From Streptomyces sp. yr375 (GTDB lineage Bacteria > Actinomycetota > Actinomycetes > Streptomycetales > Streptomycetaceae), in NCBI RefSeq assembly GCF_900110755.1, contig NZ_FOFF01000067.1:1-35995 (forward strand): 35,995 nucleotides of DNA. The letters run 5' to 3'. Shown in pieces: positions 13,302 through 20,639 of the stretch (positions are counted from its first letter, which is position 1; every line of letters begins with the position of its first letter). Under the pieces are notes generated by a model, which saw only the letters and a program-made list of their open reading frames with translations, did no database searches and was not told the DNA's origin. The position numbers and the translations under genes are program-made.

Positions 13302-14603
13302 TCAACTGCTCGAAGACACAGGGCCGTTCACGGGGGCGAGGTCGGGGTCCGGGGACTGTGCCGGCCAGGGGGCGTGGTCGAGTACGGCCTGCCGCCAGCC
13401 GCGCAGGGCGCGGGCCATGCCGGCGGCGACCACACCGTCCACCTGGCGCGGGCGCCCGTCGGCGTCGAGGTGGCCGTAGACGGCGACGAACCGCCCCTCG
13501 GCCGGTGCCCCCTCGACGACGGCGAAGGCCATGTCCCGGCCGGTGGCGCCGTAGGACTGGAGTTTCAGGTGGTACTGGTCGGACCAGAAGTACGGCAGGC
13601 CGGGCGGCGTGGGCTCGGCGCCCAGCAGGGCTGCGCCGACGGCCCGGCCCTGTTCGGTGGCCGAGAGCCGGTGCTCGGCCCGGACGTACCGCCCCGTGGC
13701 GGGGTTCTTCCAGGCGGCCACGTCGCCCGCCGCCCACACCGTCCCGGTGGCCTGGCCCCGCGCGTCGCACAGCACACCGAGGACGCCGTCGTCGCGCCCC
13801 CGCTCCCCGAGCGGCACCCCTGATGCGGCGAGCCAGTCGACCGCGGGCCGCGCGCCGACCGCGACCAGCACGGTGGTCGCGGCGATCCGGCTGCCGTCGG
13901 CCAGTTCGACCCCGTCGACCCGGCCGTCCCCGTCGGTGGTGACGCGGCTGACGCCGGTGCCGCAGCGCAGGTCCACGCCGTTCTCCTCGTGCACGGCGGC
14001 GAGCAGGCGCGCGATCTCGACGCCCAGCACGTTGACCATGGGCAGCGGCAGCGGGTCCACCATCGTCACCGGCACGCCCATGCCCCGGGCCACCGCGGCG
14101 GCCTCGGCACCGACGAACCCGGCCCCGACGACGACCAGCCGCCCGCCACCCGCCGACCCCGCCAGCGCCGCCTTCAACCGCAGCGCGTCCGGCAGCCCCC
14201 TCAGCACCTGGGCGCCGGAGAGCCCGGCGCCCAGGGCCGGCGGGTGCACGGCCCGCGCCCCGGTGGCGATGACCAGCGCGTCATAGCCGCATACGCCCCC
14301 GTCGGCCAGCCGCACCACCCGCGCGTCGGTGTCCACGCCGACCGCGGCCGTGCCGGCCCGGTAGGTGACGTCGAGGGCGTCCCACTGCTCGGGCGAGCGC
14401 AGCAGCAGGCGGTCGGCCTCCCACTCCCCCGCGAGCAGTTGCTTGGACAGCGGCGGCCGGTCGTACGGCAGGCCCGGCTCGTCGCCGATCAGCGTCACCT
14501 CGCCCGCGAAGTCACGTCGGCGCAGCTCCTCGACCACCGCCAGCCCGGCGGCCGACGCGCCCACCACCACGACCCGGCCGGGGTGCCGGGCGGCGGCGGC
14601 CAC
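13302..14603 (-). CDS. FAD-dependent ferredoxin reductase
   Basis: The 433-residue pyridine-nucleotide-disulphide-type reductase has an N-terminal FAD Rossmann motif VVVGASAAGLAVVEELRR, PYDRPPLSK, a second NAD(P)H motif VVVGAGFVGAEAAAVA (about 150-170) and an FAD-binding WAAGDVAAW near residue 280. The C-terminal domain begins near LPYFWSDQYHLKLQSYG. This layout is that of putidaredoxin-reductase-type proteins that pass electrons from NAD(P)H to a P450 ferredoxin. The GTG at 14603 lies one nucleotide after the ferredoxin stop, with GGAGGA as ribosome-binding site. It serves the P450 at 12042 and possibly the orphan P450 at 5347. Confidence 0.93.
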   Translation of the reverse strand: MAAAARHPGRVVVVGASAAGLAVVEELRRRDFAGEVTLIGDEPGLPYDRPPLSKQLLAGEWEADRLLLRSPEQWDALDVTYRAGTAAVGVDTDARVVRLADGGVCGYDALVIATGARAVHPPALGAGLSGAQVLRGLPDALRLKAALAGSAGGGRLVVVGAGFVGAEAAAVARGMGVPVTMVDPLPLPMVNVLGVEIARLLAAVHEENGVDLRCGTGVSRVTTDGDGRVDGVELADGSRIAATTVLVAVGARPAVDWLAASGVPLGERGRDDGVLGVLCDARGQATGTVWAAGDVAAWKNPATGRYVRAEHRLSATEQGRAVGAALLGAEPTPPGLPYFWSDQYHLKLQSYGATGRDMAFAVVEGAPAEGRFVAVYGHLDADGRPRQVDGVVAAGMARALRGWRQAVLDHAPWPAQSPDPDLAPVNGPVSSSS

Positions 14604-14604
14604 T

Positions 14605-14802
14605 TCAGTCCTCCTCTACGACGATGGCGAGCGCGGGGCAGAGCGCCGCCGCCTCACGCACCGCTTCCCGCTGGTCGGCGGGGGGCGCCGGGTCCAGCAG
14701 CAGCACGATGCCGTCCTCGTCCCGCTGGTCGAACACATCCGGCGCGGCCAGCACGCACTGGCCGGCCCCGCAGCACTTCTGCTCATCGATGACGATCCGC
14801 AC
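14605..14802 (-). CDS. 3Fe-4S ferredoxin for the P450
   Basis: The 65-residue acidic protein has VIDEQKCCGAGQCVLAAPDV (C10, C16) and ALCPALAI (C55). The C-x5-C...CP arrangement is typical of 3Fe-4S or convertible single-cluster ferredoxins linked to Streptomyces P450s. The GTG at 14802 is preferred because AAAGG lies seven nucleotides upstream and the family starts MRIVIDEQ; a GTG at 14817 would add five residues. It is the first gene of the operon ferredoxin-reductase-P450-SDR-CMD. Confidence 0.92.
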   Translation of the reverse strand: MRIVIDEQKCCGAGQCVLAAPDVFDQRDEDGIVLLLDPAPPADQREAVREAAALCPALAIVVEED

Positions 14803-14818
14803 GATCACGCCTTTCACA

Positions 14819-14862
14819 GAGTTAACCGGACAGCCGTCACCTTACGCATGACAGGCTAACTC
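14819..14862 (-). promoter_or_regulatory. Inverted repeat upstream of the P450 operon
   Basis: GAGTTAACC (14819-14827) and GGCTAACTC (14854-14862) form an inverted repeat matching on 8 of 9 positions, with a 26-nt spacer containing a possible minus-strand -10 (TAAGGT, 14844 to 14839). It lies 17 to 60 nt upstream of the ferredoxin start. It is a candidate operator for the TetR protein encoded at the end of the operon; this pairing is inference. Confidence 0.4.
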
Positions 14863-14948
14863 GGGTGTGAAAGTCCTCGTAAAGAGGTGGAGGGGGTTCG
14901 GGCGGGAGCGCCCCGGCCGGCGTCGGCGGATCGGCATATGATCCCCGT

Positions 14949-14992
14949 CAACAGCCGGATAGCGTCAACAGGCGGCTGAAAACGGGCTGTTG
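14949..14992 (+). promoter_or_regulatory. CAACAG repeats upstream of the kinase gene
   Basis: CAACAGCC (14949-14956) is mirrored by GGCTGTTG (14985-14992), and a third CAACAG lies at 14966-14971 in direct orientation. The group sits 80 to 120 nt upstream of the kinase start. It could be an operator or a leader hairpin; no -10/-35 pair is clear. Confidence 0.35.
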
Positions 14993-15070
14993 GGTGACTC
15001 CTCGGCCGCCGGGGCCGTCTGGCGCCGTTGGCCGAAACCGGCCCGGTAGCAGCAGTGGAAGGAAAGCACG

Positions 15071-16651
15071 GTGTCCGACGAAGGACGGCTGATCGCCGGC
15101 CGATACCGCATCCTCGACCGGATCGGCCGAGGCGGCATGGCCACCGTCTGGCGCGCCCACGACCATCAGCTCGGCCGCCAGGTCGCCGTCAAGAAGTTGC
15201 ACCCGCAGCCGCATCTCGACGACGACGAGCTCGCCACCCTCTTCGAGCGCGCCCGGCGCGAGGCCCACAGCGCCGCCCGGATCAGCCACCCCAATGTCGT
15301 CGTCGTCCACGACGTCGTCGACGACGAGGGCCTGCCCACCATCGTCATGGAGTACGTGCCGTCCACCACCCTCGCCGACCGGATCACGGCGCACGGCCCG
15401 GTCCCGCTCGAAGAGGTCGCCCGGATCGGCCGTGGCGTGATCGGCGCCTTGCGGGCGGCGCACCGGGCCGGGGTCCTGCACCGGGACGTGAAACCGGCCA
15501 ACGTGCTGCTCGCCGAGGACGGCCGGGTGGTCCTCACCGACTTCGGCATCGCCCAGGCCTCCGAGACCTCGAATCTCACCCGGACCGGCCAACTGGTGGG
15601 ATCGGTCGACTTCATGGCACCCGAGCGCCTCGTCGGCGCAACGCCGGGTCCGGAGGCCGACCTGTGGGCGCTGGGCGCGACCCTCTTCCAGGCGGTCGAG
15701 GGCCGCTCGCCGTTCCTGCGGAACACGGTGGCGCAGACGATGTACGCCATCGCCATGGAGCCGCCTCCCGAGGTGCGCGGCGCGGGGACGCTCACCCCGC
15801 TGATACAGGGCCTGCTCGCCAGCAGACCGGCCGAGCGGCTGTCGGCCGAGGACGCCGAACGCCTGCTGCGCCTGCCGGCACGCGAAACGGACCCCGCTGC
15901 CGTCGCGCCCACCACCCGCGCGACGGCCGACAACGCCGTACGTCCGCAGCCCGCCACGACCGACCTGCGGGTGCGACGGCCTCCGGGTCGCCGTTCGAGG
16001 AAGAAGGCGGTCTGGGTTGCGGCGGCGGTCGCCACGGCGCTGTTGGTGGCGGTCGCCGCGCTGATCGCCGTACCGCTGGAGCAGAACGGCACCAGCGCCA
16101 CGGCGTCGGACGGCGCGCACCCGGCCGCCGCCTCCACGACGCCGCCCACGGACACGGACCCGTCCGCATCCGCGACATCCCCTGCCGATCCGGCACCCTC
16201 CGCGCGTGCCGACGCCACGTTGCCGCCGTCGACGGCCGTGCAGGAGGACTCGGAGCCGAAATCCGGTGCGACGGTCCCTCCGGTCGGCGGTGCTCTGGTG
16301 GTCGCCGCCTCGGGGAAGTGCCTGAGCGGGGGCGGCGGGACCGAGGGACTGCAACTGTTCCAGGCCACGTGCGACGGCTCGGCGGCACAGCGGTGGGAGA
16401 CCGGATCGGGCGGGACCCTGCGGTCGTCGGGGAAATGCATGACCGTCGCCGGAGGGGCGACCGCCGACCGGACCGAGATCCGGCTGACCGGCTGCGACGG
16501 CGGCACCGACCAGCGATTCCACCTCGCCGGCACCCGGCTGATGGCCGATCAGTCCCAGAAGTGCGTCGACATCTTCGGGGGCGCGAGCGGAACCGGGGCG
16601 GTCCTCTGGGAATGCAACGGAAGGGACAACCAGACCTGGACACTCCGCTGA
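15071..16651 (+). CDS. Membrane Ser/Thr protein kinase with extracellular ricin-type lectin domain
   Basis: The 526-residue protein is a Hanks-type kinase (about residues 11-265): glycine loop GRGGMATVW, ATP lysine in VAVKK (41), catalytic HRDVKPAN (H137, D139), DFG (157-159) and MAPERL. A basic juxtamembrane stretch (RRPPGRRSRKKA) leads into one membrane helix (about 317-336). A Thr/Ser/Pro-rich linker of about 65 residues and a ricin B-type beta-trefoil follow (about 408-526) with Q..W motifs (AAQRWETGS, DQRFHLAG, NQTWTLR) and paired cysteines. The kinase should therefore be cytoplasmic and the lectin outside, binding cell-wall or exogenous glycans. The GTG at 15071 has GGAAGGAAAG upstream. 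No PASTA repeats are present. Confidence 0.92.
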   Translation: MSDEGRLIAGRYRILDRIGRGGMATVWRAHDHQLGRQVAVKKLHPQPHLDDDELATLFERARREAHSAARISHPNVVVVHDVVDDEGLPTIVMEYVPSTTLADRITAHGPVPLEEVARIGRGVIGALRAAHRAGVLHRDVKPANVLLAEDGRVVLTDFGIAQASETSNLTRTGQLVGSVDFMAPERLVGATPGPEADLWALGATLFQAVEGRSPFLRNTVAQTMYAIAMEPPPEVRGAGTLTPLIQGLLASRPAERLSAEDAERLLRLPARETDPAAVAPTTRATADNAVRPQPATTDLRVRRPPGRRSRKKAVWVAAAVATALLVAVAALIAVPLEQNGTSATASDGAHPAAASTTPPTDTDPSASATSPADPAPSARADATLPPSTAVQEDSEPKSGATVPPVGGALVVAASGKCLSGGGGTEGLQLFQATCDGSAAQRWETGSGGTLRSSGKCMTVAGGATADRTEIRLTGCDGGTDQRFHLAGTRLMADQSQKCVDIFGGASGTGAVLWECNGRDNQTWTLR

Positions 16652-16770
16652 CCGGGCCGCGGCACACGGGCGCGCGTCCATCCGGAGGGGTTTTGGGACG
16701 TGGCCGTAGGGCTCGGGGCGATATCTCCCGATCTGGTGGGTACTCTCGCGCTGCCACTGGCCGCGTAACG

Positions 16771-16830
16771 ATCCAGCAGATCCAGCGGGTTCCGCAGATC
16801 CAGCAGGTTCCGCAGGTTCCGCAGATTCAG
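16771..16830 (+). repeat. 9-bp tandem repeats in the ClC gene leader
   Basis: Six consecutive nonamers alternate between ATCCAGCAG-like and GTTCCGCAG-like units: ATCCAGCAG, ATCCAGCGG, GTTCCGCAG, ATCCAGCAG, GTTCCGCAG, GTTCCGCAG, followed by a decayed unit that runs into the AGGAGA ribosome-binding site. The array is a small minisatellite in the 5' leader of the channel gene. Copy number could alter spacing or mRNA structure. Confidence 0.75.
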
Positions 16831-16906
16831 GAGAAGAGCCATCGCCGAGCAGAAGCCCGGAAAGGCAGGGGCCGCTCCGGGAAACCAGCCCCAAGAGGCC
16901 GACCAG

Positions 16907-18211
16907 TTGAGGAACATGCTGCGTCGGCCCGAGTACCGGCGGGCGTTGGTGTTCTGCGGCCTGATCGGGATCCCGGTGTCGTTGGTCGCGTTCTGGTTCC
17001 TCGTGCTGCTCCAACAGCTCGAGGATCTGATCTGGGTGGACTGGCCGCACGATCTCGGGTGGACGGACCCGCCCTGGTGGTGGCCCTTTCCGCCGGCTCT
17101 GCTGTCCGGTGCGGTCGTCGCCCTGGTCATCCTGCGGTTCCCGGGCCGGGGAGGACACATCCCGGCGGCGGGGCTGCACTCCGGAGGGGTGACGAAAGCC
17201 GCTGTGCCCGGTGTCGTCCTCGCCGCGTTGGCCAGCCTGCCGCTGGGCGCCGTCCTCGGGCCCGAGGCCCCGCTGATCGCCCTCGGCGGCGGTCTGGCGC
17301 TGGCCTTCCGGGATCTCGTACGGGCTCCCGCGACCGAGGCGAGCACGGCGCTGCTCGGTGCCGCCGGTGCCGCGGCGGCCATCTCCGCGATCTTCGGCAG
17401 TCCGCTGGTGGCGGCCGTGATGCTCATGGAGGTCGCCGGGGTCGGCGGACCGCAACTGTTCACGGTGATGCTCCCCGCCCTGCTGTCCAGCGGAATCGGC
17501 GCCATCGTGTTCACCGGCTTCGACCACTGGACCGGGCTGAAGACCGGCAGCCTCGACATCGGGCTGCCCGCTCCGCCGCTCCTCGACGCCGGGGACGTGC
17601 TGTGGTCGGCGCTGATGGCGGTCGTCATCGGGGCGGCCATCCACGCGGTCATGGTGGGCGGCCGGATCGCGGCGCGCTCCGTGTCCGCGCATCCGCTGCG
17701 CAACACGATGCTCTGCGCGCTCGCCGCGGCGGGCTGCGCGGCGCTCTACGCGGTCGTCACCGGCCGTTCGCCGTCCGAGGTCTCGCTGTCCGGCCAGAAC
17801 GCGCTGGCGCAACTCGCCCAGCACCCCCACACGTGGTCGGTCGGCAGTCTGGTGGCGGTCCTGGCGTTCAAGGGCGTCGCGTACGCGCTCTGCCTGGGCA
17901 GCCTGCGCGGCGGTCCGACCTTCCCGTCCCTGTTCCTGGGCGGCGCGGTGGGCGTCCTGCTGTCGCCGCTGCCGGGGCTCGGCGTCGTACCCGGTATGGC
18001 GGCGGGCATGGCGGCCGCGTGCGCCGCCGCGCTGCGGCTGCCCGTCAGTACGGTGGTGCTGGTCGTCCTCATGGTGGGCAACTCGGAAACGGTGTCCGTG
18101 ATCGTGCTGGCCGCCGTGGTGTCGTTCGTGACCACGGAGTTGCTGCCGCAGGGACCGGGGATTCCCGCGTTCAAGGCGCGAGTCGCAGCCCGAGCGGGTC
18201 GGCCGGCGTAG
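16907..18211 (+). CDS. ClC-type chloride channel/antiporter
   Basis: The 434-residue membrane protein has about ten helices. It contains the ClC signature LGPEAPLIALGGG (about residue 116, matching the GxxGPEGP selectivity loop with Ala for Gly), GAAGAAAAISAIFGSPLVAAV (F/G-S-P loop) and LRGGPTFPSLFLGGAVG (second half-channel). It should move chloride, fluoride or a related anion. The start is uncertain. The frame stays open well upstream, and the only good ribosome-binding site (AGGAGA, 16829-16834) is followed at six nucleotides by ATC at 16841, which would give IAEQKPGK. TTG 16907 and ATG 16916 are the first legal starts and lack a well-spaced site. No CBS domain follows. Confidence 0.85.
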   Translation: MRNMLRRPEYRRALVFCGLIGIPVSLVAFWFLVLLQQLEDLIWVDWPHDLGWTDPPWWWPFPPALLSGAVVALVILRFPGRGGHIPAAGLHSGGVTKAAVPGVVLAALASLPLGAVLGPEAPLIALGGGLALAFRDLVRAPATEASTALLGAAGAAAAISAIFGSPLVAAVMLMEVAGVGGPQLFTVMLPALLSSGIGAIVFTGFDHWTGLKTGSLDIGLPAPPLLDAGDVLWSALMAVVIGAAIHAVMVGGRIAARSVSAHPLRNTMLCALAAAGCAALYAVVTGRSPSEVSLSGQNALAQLAQHPHTWSVGSLVAVLAFKGVAYALCLGSLRGGPTFPSLFLGGAVGVLLSPLPGLGVVPGMAAGMAAACAAALRLPVSTVVLVVLMVGNSETVSVIVLAAVVSFVTTELLPQGPGIPAFKARVAARAGRPA

Positions 18212-18345
18212 TCGCCGGGCATCCCCGACACGGCGGGGACGATCGCCGCCGTCCGCCGAAGTGCGGCGGGTTCGGTCCGGTGATGCAATGACATTCGATG
18301 CCGGCGGGAATCCGCCAGAATCCGTGACCACGCAGGGGTGAAGCC

Positions 18346-18810
18346 GTGAAGGATGAATTCGTCGAGATGGGACCGATCGACTATCTGGTCGTCGAGTTCC
18401 CCGGTAACCGAATGACCGGCGAAGGCCTTCCGATGCTCGTCGACCTGGTGGACCGCGGCCTCATTCGGATCCTCGATCTGATGTTTGTGAGAAAGGAAGA
18501 GGACGGCTCCCTGGTCGGTCTGGAAATCGCCGACCTCACCGGTGACGGGGCTCTGGAGCTGGCCGTCTTCGAGGGGGTGTCCTCCGGCCTGCTCGGCGAG
18601 GACGACATCCAGGAGGCGGGAGCCGCGCTGCGGCCCGGCTCCTCCGCCGGAATCCTGGTCTACGAGAACCTGTGGGCCGCGCCCTTCGCGGCCGCCCTGC
18701 GACGCGGCGGCGCCCAGTTGGTCGCCTCCGGGCGGATCCCGGTGCCGGCCGTACTGGACGCGCTGGACGCCACGGACACCACCGACCCCGGTCGACCGCC
18801 GACGTCGTAG
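18346..18810 (+). CDS. DUF6325 family protein
   Basis: The 154-residue cytoplasmic protein contains GPIDYLVVEFPGNRMTGEGL, IRILDLMFVRKEEDGS, LLGEDDIQEAGAAL and LVYENLWAAPFAAALRRGG. This is the conserved DUF6325 pattern (related to DUF1269), a ferredoxin-like fold of unknown function. A C-terminal amphipathic segment (LVASGRIPVPAVLDAL) is usual for the family. The GTG at 18346 is preceded by AGGGG. The leader carries a hairpin GGCGG-GAAT-CCGCC (18303-18316). It converges on the DUF7144 gene across two AGTACT-centred palindromes. Such genes often sit with other stress proteins, as here. Confidence 0.88.
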   Translation: MKDEFVEMGPIDYLVVEFPGNRMTGEGLPMLVDLVDRGLIRILDLMFVRKEEDGSLVGLEIADLTGDGALELAVFEGVSSGLLGEDDIQEAGAALRPGSSAGILVYENLWAAPFAAALRRGGAQLVASGRIPVPAVLDALDATDTTDPGRPPTS

Positions 18811-18820
18811 GACGCGCGGT

Positions 18821-18854
18821 CGGCGAGTACTCGCCGGGTCGGCTAGTACTGGCC
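18821..18854. terminator. Two AGTACT-centred palindromes between convergent genes
   Basis: CGGCGAGTACTCGCCG (18821-18836) is a perfect 16-bp palindrome. GGCTAGTACTGGCC (18841-18854), with one T/G mismatch pair, follows and overlaps the DUF7144 stop codon. Lying between convergent genes, they may act as a bidirectional terminator, although a loop-less palindrome also suits a DNA-binding dimer. Confidence 0.5.
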
Positions 18855-19280
18855 GGTGCGGGCTTCTCGGCCCTTTCCGACGCACAGCGCCCAGATGACG
18901 AAGGCGTCGACAGCGATCAGCACGATGGCCCAGACGGGCTGGTACGGCAGCCACATGAAGTTGGCGATCATCGACAGGCCGGCCAGCGCGATGCCGACCA
19001 CCCGGGCCCACATGGCTCCGCCGAACACGGCGGCGCCGGCGAGGACGACCAGGACGCCGAGGACGAGGTGGATCCAGCCCCAGCTCGTCAGGTTGAAGTT
19101 GTAGGCGTAGTCGCGGGTGACGACGAAGACGTCGTCCTGGGCGATGGCGGCAATTCCTTGGAATATCGCCATCAGTCCGCCGAAGATCATCATGACGCCG
19201 GCGAATCCGGTCCAGCCGGCCACCCATGTTCCTTCGCCGCTGGTGCTTCCGTGTTCGTGATGCATTCCAGTCGTGGTCAT
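18843..19280 (-). CDS. DUF7144 family four-helix membrane protein
   Basis: The 145-residue protein has a short His-rich N-terminus and four membrane helices at about residues 20-48, 67-92, 94-112 and 115-135. The family hallmarks are GWTGFAGVMMIFGGLMAIFQ, YNFNLTSWGWIHLVLGVL and a final WAIVLIAVDAFVIWAL. The function is unknown; the family is widespread in actinobacteria as a small integral membrane protein. The ATG at 19280 has a GGGAGGAG ribosome-binding site at eight nucleotides. It is divergent from the SHOCT protein gene, with about 200 nt between them. Confidence 0.88.
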   Translation of the reverse strand: MTTTGMHHEHGSTSGEGTWVAGWTGFAGVMMIFGGLMAIFQGIAAIAQDDVFVVTRDYAYNFNLTSWGWIHLVLGVLVVLAGAAVFGGAMWARVVGIALAGLSMIANFMWLPYQPVWAIVLIAVDAFVIWALCVGKGREARTGQY

Positions 19281-19483
19281 TTCGGGCTCCTCCCACGCAG
19301 ACCCCGCTACGGTGGTGCGGCCGCGGCCGGTCGCCCAGATATCAGCTTGCCACGAGAATCGCTGACCGGCAGAACGCCGAGATTAACGCGGGCGGCGCAA
19401 CGGCCGAGGTGCGGGTAAATCCATACGGTGATGAAATGGAAAGGTCCCGTGTGTCGATAAACCCTGCGAGAAAGGAACCCGCC

Positions 19484-19789
19484 GTGCCAGGTCTCCTCCG
19501 CGGGGTCGCCCGTACAGCCGTAGTGGCCGGTACGGCGACCGCCGTGTCCAACCGTGTGTCCCGCCGTCAGCAGGGGCGATGGGCCGAGCAGGACAGCCGG
19601 GCGGCCGCGCCGCAGCCTGCGGCTCCCGCCGAGCCCCCACCGCCGCCTGCGGCCCCGGCCCCGGCCCCGGCGCCCGTCGACATGAGCAGCAAGATCGATC
19701 AGCTCAAGCAACTCGGGGAGCTCAAGGATCAAGGCGTCCTCACCGAGGCCGAGTTCGAGGAGCAGAAGAGCAGGATCCTCGGCTCCTGA
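19484..19789 (+). CDS. SHOCT domain protein
   Basis: The 101-residue protein has an N-terminal RGVARTAVVAGTATAVSNRV segment, an Ala/Pro-rich linker (about 45-65) and a C-terminal SHOCT domain: IDQLKQLGELKDQGVLTEAE followed by FEEQKSRILGS. SHOCT is a short helical hairpin found at protein ends and thought to mediate oligomerisation or tethering. The GTG at 19484 has AAAGGA at eight nucleotides. The same architecture, with the AR..VVAGTATAVSNRVSRRQ head, is common in Streptomyces as a small protein of unknown role. Confidence 0.85.
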   Translation: MPGLLRGVARTAVVAGTATAVSNRVSRRQQGRWAEQDSRAAAPQPAAPAEPPPPPAAPAPAPAPVDMSSKIDQLKQLGELKDQGVLTEAEFEEQKSRILGS

Positions 19790-19813
19790 TGATCGGTGGT
19801 CAGGGCGCGCCGG

Positions 19814-20482
19814 TCAGGACGCGTCGGCGAGTGGCGGTCCCGGGCGGAAGCTGGCCACGAGGATGTGCAGGCTGACGACGAGCGCCCACAGCGGGAAGAC
19901 CAGCTCGGACCAGGCGATGCTGCCCGTCAACAGGAGCAGCGTCAGAGCGACGAGGTAGCCGAGGAAGGCGAGCCAGCGCGGGAGGACTCCGAGCCGATGC
20001 CCGACGGTGGACGTCGTGAAGGTGAACACGGCGGCCATCCGCATCGCGTAGGTCGTCAGCAGGCTGTAGGTGACGTGACGGCCGAACGGCCACCCTTGCA
20101 GCTTGTCGCCGGACCCGGCCACGTCGGCCGTGACCAGGAGGCCGCCGGCCGCCGCCGCGGCCCCGAAGAGGGTCGCCACGAACAGCAGACCGCTGCCCAG
20201 GAAGACCATGGCGAAGAACTGGTCCTCCGCCTCTCCGATGCGTGCGCGCACCGCGCCCATGAACCACAGGAAGAAGATGCCCGCGAAGGGAACCAGGTTG
20301 AGCGCGGTCTGCACGGTACGCCGGCGCGAGGGGTCGGTGACCCAGCCGCTGCCCATGTTCCCGGGCTCGTCCGGTACCGCCACGCGGACCAGGACGATGG
20401 CCGCGGCCAGCAGCAGGGCGAAGGCGATCCCCACCACTCCCGCGGCTCGCGGAGTGCGCAGCGCCTGAAGCTTGCGTTCCAT
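19814..20482 (-). CDS. Six-helix integral membrane protein of unknown function
   Basis: The 222-residue hydrophobic protein has helices at about residues 12-36, 60-80, 90-118, 138-158, 168-186 and 190-212. Between helices 1 and 2 is an extracytoplasmic loop with GSGWVTDPSRRRTVQTALNL. A conserved-looking FFLWFMGAVRARIGEAEDQF joins helices 2 and 3. I do not recognise a named family beyond a generic actinobacterial membrane protein. The ATG at 20482 is the natural start of the hydrophobic region. It is convergent with the SHOCT gene. Confidence 0.75.
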   Translation of the reverse strand: MERKLQALRTPRAAGVVGIAFALLLAAAIVLVRVAVPDEPGNMGSGWVTDPSRRRTVQTALNLVPFAGIFFLWFMGAVRARIGEAEDQFFAMVFLGSGLLFVATLFGAAAAAGGLLVTADVAGSGDKLQGWPFGRHVTYSLLTTYAMRMAAVFTFTTSTVGHRLGVLPRWLAFLGYLVALTLLLLTGSIAWSELVFPLWALVVSLHILVASFRPGPPLADAS

Positions 20483-20639
20483 GGGCGGTCTTCCGCTCCC
20501 TCTCCCGGCCGGTGTGTCCCCGCGCGCACGCCCGGCGGGCGGCTATGACCAGCAAGCACCGGCGTACGCCGACGTGCCACCGGGACTGTCCATGCGGGTG
20601 ACGTGCGCGCGTGCGCGGACACCGGGGGTCGGGGGGCCG

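Noticed and set aside
16738..16743. GGGTAC as a SigB-type -10 upstream of the ClC gene
   Set aside because: No matching -35 (GnnT) occurs 14-16 nt upstream, and GGGTAC is common by chance at this GC content.
14948..18331. Very long minus-strand open frame of over 1,100 codons opposite the kinase and ClC genes
   Set aside because: It is an antisense shadow: low-complexity Arg/Gly/Asp-rich translation with no domain, while the plus strand has clear kinase and channel motifs.
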